Of a DNA stretch of 64,000 nt, positions 43,474 through 54,300 are shown piece after piece (position 1 is the first letter of the stretch; each line of letters starts with the position of its first letter). Source of the DNA: Diplolepis rosae. Taxonomy: Eukaryota; Arthropoda; Insecta; Hymenoptera; Diplolepididae. Below the pieces are notes generated by a model. The model was not told the DNA's origin and ran no database searches. It saw only the letters and a list, made by a program, of their open reading frames with translations. The stretch spans positions 6,386,001-6,450,000 of the forward strand of contig JAPYXD010000553.1 in NCBI GenBank assembly GCA_030998225.1. Direction: 5' to 3'. The translations under genes and the position numbers were made by a program.

Positions 43474-44062
43474 GATTCGAAATAGAGATTCCAGACGATC
43501 ATTTTCGTCACATTTTACTTTATTACTCGCGAAAAGGTAAAAACGCAGTGCAAGCTCGAAATAAGTTGTATGATATTTATGGTGAAAAATCATTAACAAA
43601 ACGCCAGTGCCAGAATTGGTTTGCTCGTTTTAATTCCTCACAAATTGAACGAAATTCAGCTCACCAAACGAATTTCCATTTGCGATTCACTGCTGAAACG
43701 TAACGAAACCGATCCATTCTTTAAAGCGAATATATAACGGGCGATGAAAAATGGGTTCATTACGATAACGTCGTGCGAAAAAGATCATGAAGCAAGCGAG
43801 CTGAGCCTGCATAATCGAGATCAAAAGCCGATATTCATCAAAAGAAGGCTATGCTGAGTGTTTGGTGGGATTTCAAAGGTATTGTTTATTTTTAGCTGCA
43901 CCCAAGGAACCAAACTATCAATTCGAATGTCTACTACCGCCAGCTAATGAAATTGGACAAAGAAATCAAGGAAAACCGGCCAGAACTGGCAACTCGTAAA
44001 GGCGTCACCTTCCATCAAGATAACGCCAGACCACATGCATCTTTGGTCACTTGCAAAAAATT
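43474..44062 (+). pseudogene. Mariner (mellifera-type) transposase fragment, copy D
   Basis: Starts EIPDDHFRHILLYYSRKGKN and QCQNWFARF as in the 2.1-kb copy, then jumps by deletion to YITGDEKWVHYDN (first Asp), MLSVWWDFKGIVYF, NVYYRQLMKLDKEIKENRPE and FHQDNARPHASLVTCKKF (second Asp). It breaks off before the third Asp. Several stops and frameshifts. Together with the 2.1-kb copy it shows that the same subfamily was active here. Confidence 0.8.
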
Positions 44063-44145
44063 TTTTTTTGTATCTTCGAAATATCCATTTTTTATCATTG
44101 GTTGTTAGCTTTTGTTGAAAAATGAAGTCAAATTGCTACTTGTAA

Positions 44146-44975
44146 TCAGAAATTGTTCCTCTTGCATGCTCGACGATGATGAGCATTTGCTTCATCAGTC
44201 ATTAGATTCCAGCAGTAGTCCGCTAAAGCGTTTTCACTCAACTTACCCTCCAAGCTCTTCTTGATTATAGCAATGTTTTGATGGAATCTTTCACCACGTT
44301 CATTACTAACTGCTTCCATATTTTCTCGGAAGAAGTCCCAGTGAGAATGCATCATGTGAATTTTCAGTGACATGTTCACTTTCATTTCGTGGAAGTTTTG
44401 CAACATATTGTCGATCAGGTACTTGTGGTATCTGGATTTTGTGTTTCCCGAGAAATTGCTTATGACAGCTTCCACAGACAACCATGTTCGTCTCTCAAGT
44501 TCAGTCAAGCCTGTCGAATTTTTGGTCCATCCAAAACTTCCTCCCTAATTTTAGATTCACTAAGCTTAGGGAATTTGTTTTTCAACAAAAAAAGACCAGC
44601 TTCTTCGGTTTTATTCAAAATTTTGATGACATTTTTCGCAATGCCGAGATTTATATGCAATCTTGGTAGAAAAATCTTTTGGGAATCAACCAGTGATTTT
44701 TGAGCGGCGTTCATCTTTCTAGGTTCTAACGTCTCACGCGCTGGCCAAACTTTAACATTATAATGTTGGAATCGTGTTCTGCTGTCGCAGGTGTATAGAA
44801 AGCAACAGTATTTCGTATAGATAGATATTCGTTTCCGTCTTGCAAGAATACAGCTTTCAAACTAAGTTTATTCGAATCAATGAATAAACGCCAATTTGCT
44901 GGCTGGTGTTTATGACCAATGTCCCTCATAAGTCCATATACATCATTACAATAAATGAGGGTAACGTGGCTAGAA
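44146..44975 (-). pseudogene. Unclassified transposon protein (HSHWDFF..GERFHQ family)
   Basis: Three overlapping minus-strand frames read in order from 44975 to 44146: VYGLMRDIGHKHQPANWRLF, IDSNKLSLKAVFLQDGNEYL; then SLVDSQKIFLPRLHINLGIA, FLLKNKFPKLSESKIREEVL; then ELERRTWLSVEAVISNFSGN, MSLKIHMMHSHWDFFRENME, SNERGERFHQNIAIIKKSLE and ADYCWNLMTDEANAHHRR. I recognise these blocks as recurrent, multi-copy proteins in arthropod and cnidarian genomes, surely from a transposon, but cannot name the superfamily. At least two frameshifts near 44510 and 44715. The N-terminal part is missing or unrecognisable. Confidence 0.6.
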
Positions 44976-45545
44976 AAATATGTTAATAAATTTTTCTCTC
45001 GATTTCAATAAAGAGAGATTTTCCCACCTTTTAAAGCCAATTTATTTCCTTGAGTCTAGAGCCCAAGATTTTAGCCTCATTTTTAGATAAACTCAGATCC
45101 CTTATCAAAGCATTCAATCCTTTTGTGGTTTGATTTACATGAGAATAATTGGTTTATTCTGCTCTGCGTTTTGTGAAATTTCCAGAGATAGAATCTTTAT
45201 GGTTGTACTGAATTATGGAAATTATGGAGTCCTTCCATTTCGATGAGTAACCTTTAACATCTGTTACACAGAAATAACAATCATCGATATGGTTTCTCCA
45301 TTCTCGGGTTTAATCTAAAAATAAATCTCATAGCCTTCTAGCATTGCAGAAGACATTTTTTGTATTTGTTTTTGTGTGGAGAAAACACCGCAAACGTAGA
45401 AAAAGCTAGCAGGATTATTTTTGAAACAGAGTTTCATTTTGCAATCGTTGCGGAATGAGCATTGGATCATAGATTAGCGCTAATGTATTGATGTTAAATA
45501 CGAATGACTTCAAGTCCTAGAGTAGGTAGCATATATTGTCACTCC
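44976..45545. other. Non-coding gap
   Basis: No gene supported. Confidence 0.3.
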
Positions 45546-46545
45546 TGTTACGTCCCGAAAGATTAAACAGACCCAATTCAATTTATATTTACACTCTCCC
45601 GTTTAATTTATGAAACACAAGGTTTCAAGCTAAGGGAACGGGAAAAAAGGTCACTCAATAAATTAATATATTTAGAAAACAGTTAAACACACATATATAT
45701 TTTTACACACAAATTAAAAGACAGAGATATGATTTTAATAATAGCAGAAATTGACAACTTACAGATTGAAATTATGAGATATGTTTATACAATTTACTGA
45801 GTTTAGTTAGATCAATTTGGCAAATCGCAGGAATCTTCTTCTTTTCGGGTTCCTGGAGGGGAAACCCAAACCTTTAATAATTTGATAGACAAGAGTAAAT
45901 AGGAAATAAAAGATATAGAATTTACCTGAATTGTCTGTGGTGTTGGGCTTGAATTCGAGGGGCACGATACGCCGGGTAGGAAGGCAGGCACCGCTGCAGG
46001 TAACCTGGGTAGTTAAGCTTCCCAAAGAGGAAAGCTTCCAGCTGTGAAACTCGGGTGCTGAAGTCTGAGGGGTTCCGGGTAACTTCCGCACTGATAGGTT
46101 TTAATTAATCCAACTTCTGACAATAATGATTCCGGATTAACTCGTTCTGATATAGTTGACACTTGCAAAGATCTAGATCACAATCGGCGCGGAGTGATAT
46201 CAGCTCGTGGTCTCGATGTTACAGGTAAAGTTCTGTGGCAAAAATCAGACTGTGACTGCGATGGCAAAAATCAGACTGCGCTCCGTGATTGAATTCCGCC
46301 AATTTATAATCGATGGGTGGTTGGGTGTTACCTTAGCAACCTTATGGTGAATCGCGCATCATGACCCAGTTAATGAGTAGTTATTGACCCATTTAGTATT
46401 TTCGAATATTCGTAATCGGTGGGTGGTTGGGTGTTTCCTTAGCAACCTTATGGTGAATCACACATCATGGCCCAATTTGCGAATGTGCTAATTGTTATTG
46501 ATCTGACTAATAGTTTCTAAAAGCTTTTAAGTTCATTACACTTTC
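45546..46545 (+). repeat. LTR-like sequence, right boundary uncertain
   Basis: Begins TGTTACGTCCCGAAAGATTA, close to the inverse start TGTCACGTCCCGCGAC of the gypsy LTR at 18.7 kb. Non-coding with internal repeats at 46307-46476. No matching second LTR or TSD found, so a solo or truncated LTR is inferred. Confidence 0.35.
46307..46476. repeat. Two ~64-bp direct repeats, period ~106 bp
   Basis: taatcgatgggtggttgggt..cttagcaaccttatggtgaa at 46307 and taatcggtgggtggttgggt..cttagcaaccttatggtgaa at 46413. Both are followed by atcatgrcccaa/g. Confidence 0.8.
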
Positions 46546-47879
46546 AATGAAACACAACTAGTTGATAATGGAACTGTCAGTCAAATTAATTTGTTATGAT
46601 TTGTTCAACCCTTGTTAGTTATAAGATCTGCTATTACTTAGTATAACAATGATTAGATCGCCCGTTTGAAGTTTCTGGTTTTAAATACAATATTGTTAAT
46701 GAACAAATTAAGAGGGTAAGTTTTTCGTCATATTTGTACAAGTATATATATACTTGATAAAAATTAATTTCAACATTATTATTTTTGTTTAATATTATGT
46801 ATTTCTTATATCGTGACATGTTTCCGTACATGTTCCTTGTTACATTGACCCACACTTATAATTCTGTAATATTTATTTTGGCTTGGGGTCAGCTTAGTTT
46901 CTAATTAGTTATGTCATAGAGGACATAAACATTAGGAAGACAAACGTTTCGGCCACAGATGGGGGCCCTCTTCAGTGCCAAGTAGCTCAATTGTAACCTT
47001 TAAACATTTATTAAATAATACATGCAATTAAAAAATATATGGTATTTTTTGTTTTTTTGTTTTTTTCTTTGCTTATTAATTAAAAACATAGTAAACATGC
47101 AGAAAAACTTATGAGTAAGCGAGTTCCTAGGTGTGAAGAAACCAGGCCGTTCCAAAAACTGTTCCAACAAGTAATACTCTCCCACAGGAACCGTGAAAAA
47201 TGCGGCCGCGGAACGCACTCCCTCAAGGGCACATATATAAACACAATTATTTCAAACCAGAAAGAAACAACACACTGGAGAATATAACGTGGATCCTTGG
47301 TAAAGCACGCACAGCAAACCACACATATGCACGAGCACCAGAAGTAAAGGACACTGAAGTTAAAACAATCAGAACATTGCAATTGGTACGGAAAAATTAA
47401 TATATTTTCTCAAAAATCACAGAGATGACAGACGGATGTAAGTCCACCACTCTGCCACATGGCTAGAAGAAAACTGATTTGGGAAAAAGTCGTATTTAGG
47501 ATGACAAGTGTTCAGAGTTTGACGTATATGGAGAGCATTCTCTATGATAGGTCAGGTTCCAACACCAAGGGTTATACACAGTCAAAATTTACTTCAATGT
47601 CCCCGGCACTTGAGATTTCTATGTGCTCAAGCGTCCAAGGAAAGCAAACCCCTACCACGTGTTCGAAGAATTCTGTAAGGAAAGGCACCCAATACGGTCC
47701 CGGCGTCGTAAAAATTATACACATTTTTGTGGATATAGAAAGTAAAATGCAAGTAAAGTGAAAATTCACGAAAAATTAATTTCCTGGTTTTCCGAAACCT
47801 TCCGAAATTCTTAATAACTGGAACCCGGAAAAATTCAATATTAAGTTTATAAGTATGATATCCGAGTTTTTCGGATTAT
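46546..47879. other. Non-coding gap, mixed repeats
   Basis: Contains the hammerhead-like motif at 46941-46985. Frames at 47.0-47.77 kb have no recognisable domain. Confidence 0.3.
46941..46985 (-). ncRNA. Hammerhead-ribozyme-like core
   Basis: Minus strand: ggca CTGAAGA gggcccccatctgtggcc GAAAC gtttg. CUGANGA (46969-46975) and GAAA (46947-46950) are separated by an 18-nt stretch that can form stem II (ggcc/ggcc). This is the conserved core order of hammerheads, known from Penelope-like elements. Stems I and III and the cleavage site were not convincingly found. It could equally be a conserved retroelement 3' UTR without activity. Confidence 0.3.
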
Positions 47880-48878
47880 AAGACTGTTGTAAAGTGGCAA
47901 AATATTACGCGAGCGATTCAACCTCTGATTTGAATAGAGTGGTCAATTGATACGGTAGCACTAGGGATTCTAAGACTAATAAAAAGTTGCAAAGTGATGC
48001 GCGAGCACTTCAGACTCTGACTTTAAGTGAGGTGGCCAAGTAATGCGCGAGTTCTTGAGAGTATAAGGATTTTTATAAAGTGGCCAAGTAATACGCGAGA
48101 TTTCCGGTCTCTGACTTTAAGTAAGGTGGCCATGTAATGCGGGAGTTCTTAGGAGTATAAGAATTTTTATAAGTGGCCAAGTAATACGCGAGATTTCCGG
48201 GCTCTGACTTGAAGTAATGTGGACAAGTAATACGGGAACTCTTAGGAGTATAAGAATTGTTATAAAGTGGCCAACTAATACGCGAGATTTCCGGACTCTG
48301 ACTTTAAGTAAGGTGGCCAAGTAATGCGCGAGTTCTTAGGAGTATAAGAATTTTTATAAAGTGGCCAAATAATACGCGAGATTTCCGGGCTCTGACATGA
48401 AGTAAGGTGGCCAACTAATGCGCGAGTTCTTAGGAGTATAAGAATTTTCATAAAGTGGCCAAGTAATACGCGAGATTTCCGGACTCTGACTTTAAGTGAG
48501 GTGGCCATGTAACGCGCGAGTTCAATGGACCTCAGGTCTGATATAAAAACATAAGTGGCCAAGTAATACGCGAGTTAAACGAAGTCTGTCCTGAAAAGAG
48601 TGGCCAAGTAATGCGCGAATTCTTAGGAGTATAAGAATTGTTATAAAGTGGCCAAGTAATACGCGAGATTTCCGGAATCTGACTTTAAGTAAGGTGTTCA
48701 AGTAATGCGCGAGTTCAATGGACCTCAGGACTGATATAAATACATAAGTGGCCAAGTAATACGCGAGATTTCCGTTCTCTGACTTTAAGTAAGGTGGCCA
48801 AGTAATGCGCGAATTCTTAGGAGTATAAGAATTTTCATAAAGTGGCCAAGTAATACGCGAGATTTCCGGACTCTGACT
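47880..48878 (-). repeat. Satellite block in inverted orientation
   Basis: Same satellite as 49.8-64 kb but reverse-complemented (gtggccaagtaatgcgcgag, aagtggccaagtaatacgcg). About 20 monomers. The left edge (47880-48020) is degenerate, and quality improves towards the Penelope-like remnant. Confidence 0.9.
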
Positions 48879-49747
48879 TTACCCTCAATATTGAATTCAC
48901 TCTAGAAAAAGAGGTCGGTGGTGCTATCAATTTCTTAGATGTCTCTATCACGAGGAAACAGAACTAAAAACTATCTTTCAATTGGTATAGAAAGCCTACT
49001 TGGTCAGGCAGATACCTTAACTTTAACTCCCACCACCCCGTTAGATATAAAAAAAGTGTAATTAACAACTTGGTTGACAAAGCAATTTTACTTTCAGACA
49101 AGAAATTTCAAAAAAACAACCTTAAATTAATTACAGATACACTAGAGGAAAATGACTACCCACCTTGTTTCACACAAGACATTATTAACCAGAGACTTCT
49201 TACCCTTGAACAAGAAACACGATTAGGCAACAATCATATCGACATAAACGCGGAAATCAAACCTTTCATTAGCATTCCTTATATCGAAGGTCTGTCAGAA
49301 AAAATATCGGGAATCCTACACAGCTACAACTTGAAAACCGCGTATAAAAATCAATAAAATCTAAAAATGATATTCAAGCCAACCAAACATAAAATTCCCA
49401 AAGAACTATCGTCCCACATCGTCTACAGCGTTCCTTGCAAAGGGAATGATTGCAAAGCCGTCTATATAGGTCAAACTAAAAGGTTTCTTAAAAACAGGTT
49501 AAAAGAACATAAAAACAACATTAGAGAAAGCCCTAATAAACAAAATGCACTAACTAAACATACATTTGAGAAAGACCATTTTTTCGATTTTCACAGAACA
49601 AAAATCCTAGCTAACGAAATAATCTATAAAAAAAGATTGCTGTTGGAAATGTGTCACATTGCAGGTACGGACGACGCAGTGAATCTTAGAACTGACATAG
49701 AAAACCTTTCTAAGATTTACAACCCTATACTTAAGAAAGGGTCATAA
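48879..49747 (+). pseudogene. Penelope-like element: RT tail plus GIY-YIG endonuclease
   Basis: One reading frame from the satellite junction to TAA at 49745-49747, with two in-frame TAA (48965-48967, 49355-49357). RT C-terminal part: NIEFTLEKEVGGAINFLDVS, SFNWYRKPTWSGRYLNFNSH, VRYKKSVINNLVDKAILLSD, LEENDYPPCF. Then the GIY-YIG domain: HIVYSVPCKGNDCKAVYIGQ, TKRFLKNRLKEHKNNI (catalytic Arg), LTKHTFEKDHFFDF, EIIYKKRLLLEMCHI (Glu). This combination is unique to Penelope-like retroelements. The 5' part including the RT catalytic YADD region is absent, and the left side is cut exactly at satellite sequence. Non-functional. Confidence 0.85.
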
Positions 49748-49829
49748 AAAATCTGAACTGAGAAATTGGGACTCCACCATGTATTTCAGTCGTCCCTTCA
49801 GGTTTTATAATCTCGCATCTGGCCACTTT
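49748..49829. other. Penelope-like 3' tail / junction
   Basis: About 80 bp between the PLE stop and the first satellite-like sequence (tctcgcatctggccacttta at about 49831). It contains ggactccaccatgtatttca. Confidence 0.4.
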
Positions 49830-51112
49830 ATCTGGGTCAGATTTTGTTGAGACTCGAATATTACTGGCTACATTATTTAGGTCAGACTTCGTTGAACTCG
49901 CATATTACCCGGCCACCTTACTTCAAGTCAGAGCCCGGAAATCTCGCGTATTATTTGGCCACTTTATAAAAATTCTTATACTCCTAAGAATTCGCGCATT
50001 ACTTGGCCACCTTACTTCAAGTCAGAGTACGGAAATCTCGCGTATTACTTGGCCACTTTATAAAAATTATTATACTCCTAAGAATTCGCGCATTACTTGG
50101 CCACCTTACTTAAAGTCAGAGTCCGCAAATCTCGCGTATTTGTTGGCCACTTTATAACAATTCTCATACTCCTAAGAATTCGCACATTACTTGGCCACCT
50201 TACTTTAAGTCAGAGTCCGGAATTCTCGCGTATTACTTGCCCACTTTATAAAAATTCTTATACTTCTAAGTATTCGCGCATTACTTGACCACCTTATTTA
50301 AAATCAGAGTCCGGAAATCTCGCGTATTACTTTGCAACTTATGTATTTATATCAGTCCTGAGGTCCATTGAACTCGTGCATTACTTGGTCACTTTACTTA
50401 AGGTCAGAGTCCGGAAATCTCGCGCATTACTTGGCCACTTTATAAAAATTATTATACTCCTAAGAATTCGCGCATTACTTGGCCACTCTTTTCAGGACAG
50501 ACTTCCTTTAACTCGCGTATTACGAGGCCAGTCCTGAGGTCCATTGAACTCGCGTATTACTTGGCCACTTTACTTCAAGACAGAGCCCGGAAATCTCGCG
50601 AATGATTTGCCCACTTTATAAAAATTCTTACACTCCTAAGAATTTGCGCATTACTTGGTCACCTTACTTAAAGTCAGAGTCCGGAATTCTCGCGTATTAC
50701 TTGGCCACTTTATAAAAATTCTCATACTCCTAAGAATTCGCACATTACTTGGCCACCTTACTTTAAGTCAGAGTCCGGAATTCTCGCGTATTAGTTGGCC
50801 ACTTTATAAAAATTCTTAACCTCCTAAGAATTCGCGCATTAGTTGGCCACCTTACTTCAAGTCAGAGTACGGAAATCTCGCGTATTACTTGGCAACTTTA
50901 TAAAAATTATTATACTCCTAAGAATTCGCGTATTAGTTGGCCTCTCTTTTCAGGACAGACTTCCTTTAACTCGCGTATTACGAGGCCAGTCCTGAGGTCC
51001 ATTGAACTCGCGCATTACTTGATCACCTTACTTAAAGTCAGAGTACGGAAATCTCGCGTATTACTTGCCAACTTTATAAAAATTCTTATACTCCTAAGAA
51101 TTCGCGCATTAC

Positions 51113-52902
51113 TTGGCCACCTTGCTTCAAGTCAGAGTACGGAAATCTCGCGTATTACTTGGCCACTTTATAAAAATTATTATACTCCTAAGAACTCGCG
51201 CATTACTTGGCCACCTTACTTCAAGTCAGAGTACGGAAATCTCGCGTATTACTTGGCCACTTTATAAAAATTATTATACTCCTAAGAATTCGCGCATTAC
51301 TTGGCCACTCTTTTAAGGACAAACTTCGATTAACTCGCGTATTACGAGGCCACTTATGTTTTCATATCAGTCCTGAGGTCCATTTAACTCGCGCATTACA
51401 TGGCCACCTTACTTAAAGTCAGAGTCCGGAAATCTCGCGTATTACTTGGCCACTTTATGAAAATTCTTATACTCCTAAGAATTCGCGCATTACTTGGCCA
51501 CTCATTTCAGGACAGACTTCGTTTAACTCGCGTATTACGAGGCCACTTATGTATTTATATCAGTCCTGAGGTCCATTGAACTCGCGCATTACTTGATCAC
51601 CTTACTTAAAGTCAGAGTACGGAAATCTCGCGTATTACTTGCCCACTTTATAAAAATTCATACACTCCTAAGAATTCGCGCATTACTTGGTCACCTTACT
51701 TAAAGTCAGAGTCCGGAAATCTCGCGCATTACTTGGCCACTTTATAAAAATTCTTATACTCCTAAGAACACGCGCATTGCTTGGCCACCTTACTTAAAGT
51801 CAGAGTCCGGAAATCTAGCGTATTAGTTGGCCACTTAATAACAAGTCTTATACTCCTAAGAGTTCGCGCATTACTTGTCCACTCTTTTCAGGACAAACTT
51901 CGTTTATCTCGCGTATTACGAGGCCACTTATGTTTTTATATCAGTCCTGAGGTCCATTGAACTCGCGCATTAAATGGCCACCTAACTTAAAGTCAGAGAC
52001 CGGAAATCTCGCGTATTACTTGGCCACTTTATAAAAATTCTTATACTCCTAAGAATTCACGCATTACTTGGCGACTCTTTTCAGGACAGACTTCGTTTAA
52101 CTCGCGTATTACGAGGCCACTTATGTTTTTATATCAGTCCTGAGGTCCATTGAACTCGCGCATTACATGGCCACCTTACTTAAAGTCAGAGTCCGGAAAT
52201 CTCGCGTATTACTTGGCCACCTTACTTCAAGTCAGAGCCCGGAAATCTCGCGTATTATTTGTCCACTTTATAAAAATTCTTATACTCCTAAGAATTCGCG
52301 CATTACTTGGCCACTCTTTTCAGGACAGAGTCCGGAAATCTCGCGTATTAGTTGGCCACTTATGTATTTATATCAGTCCTGAGGTCCATTGAACTCGCGC
52401 ATTACTTGATCACCTTACTTAAAGTCAGAGTCCGGAAATCTCGCGTATTACTTGGCCACTTTATAAAAATTCTTATACTCCTAAGAATTCACGCATTACT
52501 TGGCGACTCTTTTCAGGACAGACTTCGTTTAACTCGCGTATTACGAGGCCACTTATGTTTTTATATCAGTCCTGAGGTCCATTGAACTCGCGCATTACTT
52601 GGCCACCTTGCTTCAAGTCAGAGTACGGAAATCTCGCGTATTACTTGGCCACTTTATAAAAATTATTATACTCCTAAGAACTCGCGCATTACTTGGCCAC
52701 CTTACTTCAAGTCAGAGTACGGAAATCTCGCGTATTACTTGGCCACTTTATAAAAATTATTATACTCCTAAGAATTCGCGCATTACTTGGCCACTCTTTT
52801 AAGGACAAACTTCGATTAACTCGCGTATTACGAGGCCACTTATGTTTTCATATCAGTCCTGAGGTCCATTTAACTCGCGCATTACATGGCCACCTTACTT
52901 AA
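51113..52902 (+). repeat. Higher-order satellite repeat, period ~1,486 bp
   Basis: 51113-51480 recurs almost base for base at 52599-52966 (1,486 bp later), including the c-type variant tcttttaaggacaaacttcg and the d-type tgttttcatatcag. Confidence 0.8.
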
Positions 52903-53040
52903 AGTCAGAGTCCGGAAATCTCGCGTATTACTTGGCCACTTTATGAAAATTCTTATACTCCTAAGAATTCGCGCATTACTTGGTCACCTTACTTAAAGTC
53001 AGAGTCCGGAAATCTCGCGCATTACTTGGCCACTTTATAA

Positions 53041-54300
53041 AAATTCTTATACTCCTAAGAACACGCGCATTGCTTGGCCACCTTACTTAAAGTCAGAGTC
53101 CGGAAATCTCGCGTATTACTTGCCCACTTTATAAAAATTCTTATACTCCTAAGAATTCGCGCATTACTTGGCACCTCTTTTCAGGACAGAGTCCGGAAAT
53201 CTAGCGTATTAGTTGGCCACTTAATAACAAGTCTTATACTCCTAAGAGTTCGCGCATTACTTGTCCACTCTTTTCAGGACAAACTTCGTTTATCTCGCGT
53301 ATTACGAGGCCACTTATGTTTTTATATCAGTCCTGAGGTCCATTGAACTCGCGCATTAAATGGCCACCTAACTTAAAGTCAGAGACCGGAAATCTCGCGT
53401 ATTACTTGGCCACCTTACTTCAAGTCAGAGCCCGGAAATCTCGCGTATTACTTGTCCACTTTATAAAAATTCTTATACTCCTAAGAATTCGCGCATTACT
53501 TGGCCACTCTTTTCAGGACAGAGTCCGGAAATCTCACGTATTAGTTGGCCACTTATGTATTTATATCAGTCCTGAGGTCCATTGAACTCGCGCATTACTT
53601 GATCACCTTACTTAAAGTCAGAGTACGGAAATCTCGCGTATTACTTGCCCACTTTATAAAAATTCTTACACTCCTAAGAATTCGCGCATTACTTGGACAC
53701 CTTACTTAAAGTCAGAGTCCGGAAATCTCGCGCATTACTTGGCCACTTTATAAAAATTCTTATACTCCTAAGAACACGCGCATTGCTTGGCCACCTTACT
53801 TAAAGTCAGAGTCCGGAAATCTCGCGTATTACTTGCCCACTTTATAAAAATTCTTATACTCCTAAGAATTCGCGCATTACTTGGCGACTCTTTTCAGGAC
53901 AGAGTCCGGAAATCTAGCGTATTAGTTGGCCACTTAATAACAAGTCTTATACTCCTAAGAGTTCGCGCATTACTTGTCCACTCTTTTCAGGACAAACTTC
54001 GTTTATCTCGCGTATTACGAGGCCACTTATGTTTTTATATCAGTCCTGAGGTCCATTGAACTCGCGCATTAAATGGCCACCTAACTTAAAGTCAGAGACC
54101 GGAAATCTCGCGTATTACTTGGCCACCTTACTTCAAGTTAGAGACCGGAAATCTCGCGTATTATTTGTCCACTTTATAAAAATTCTTATACTCCTAAGAA
54201 TTCGCGCATTACTTGGCCACTCTTTTCAGGACAGAGTCCGGAAATCTCGCGTATTAGTTGGCCACTTATGTATTTATATCAGTCCTGAGGTCCATTGAAC
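53041..54300 (+). repeat. Higher-order satellite repeat, period ~713 bp
   Basis: The block beginning aaattcttatactcctaaga acacgcgcattg at about 53041 recurs at about 53754. The two share the rare acacgcgcattgcttggcca junction and the ctagcgtattag variant. Confidence 0.8.
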
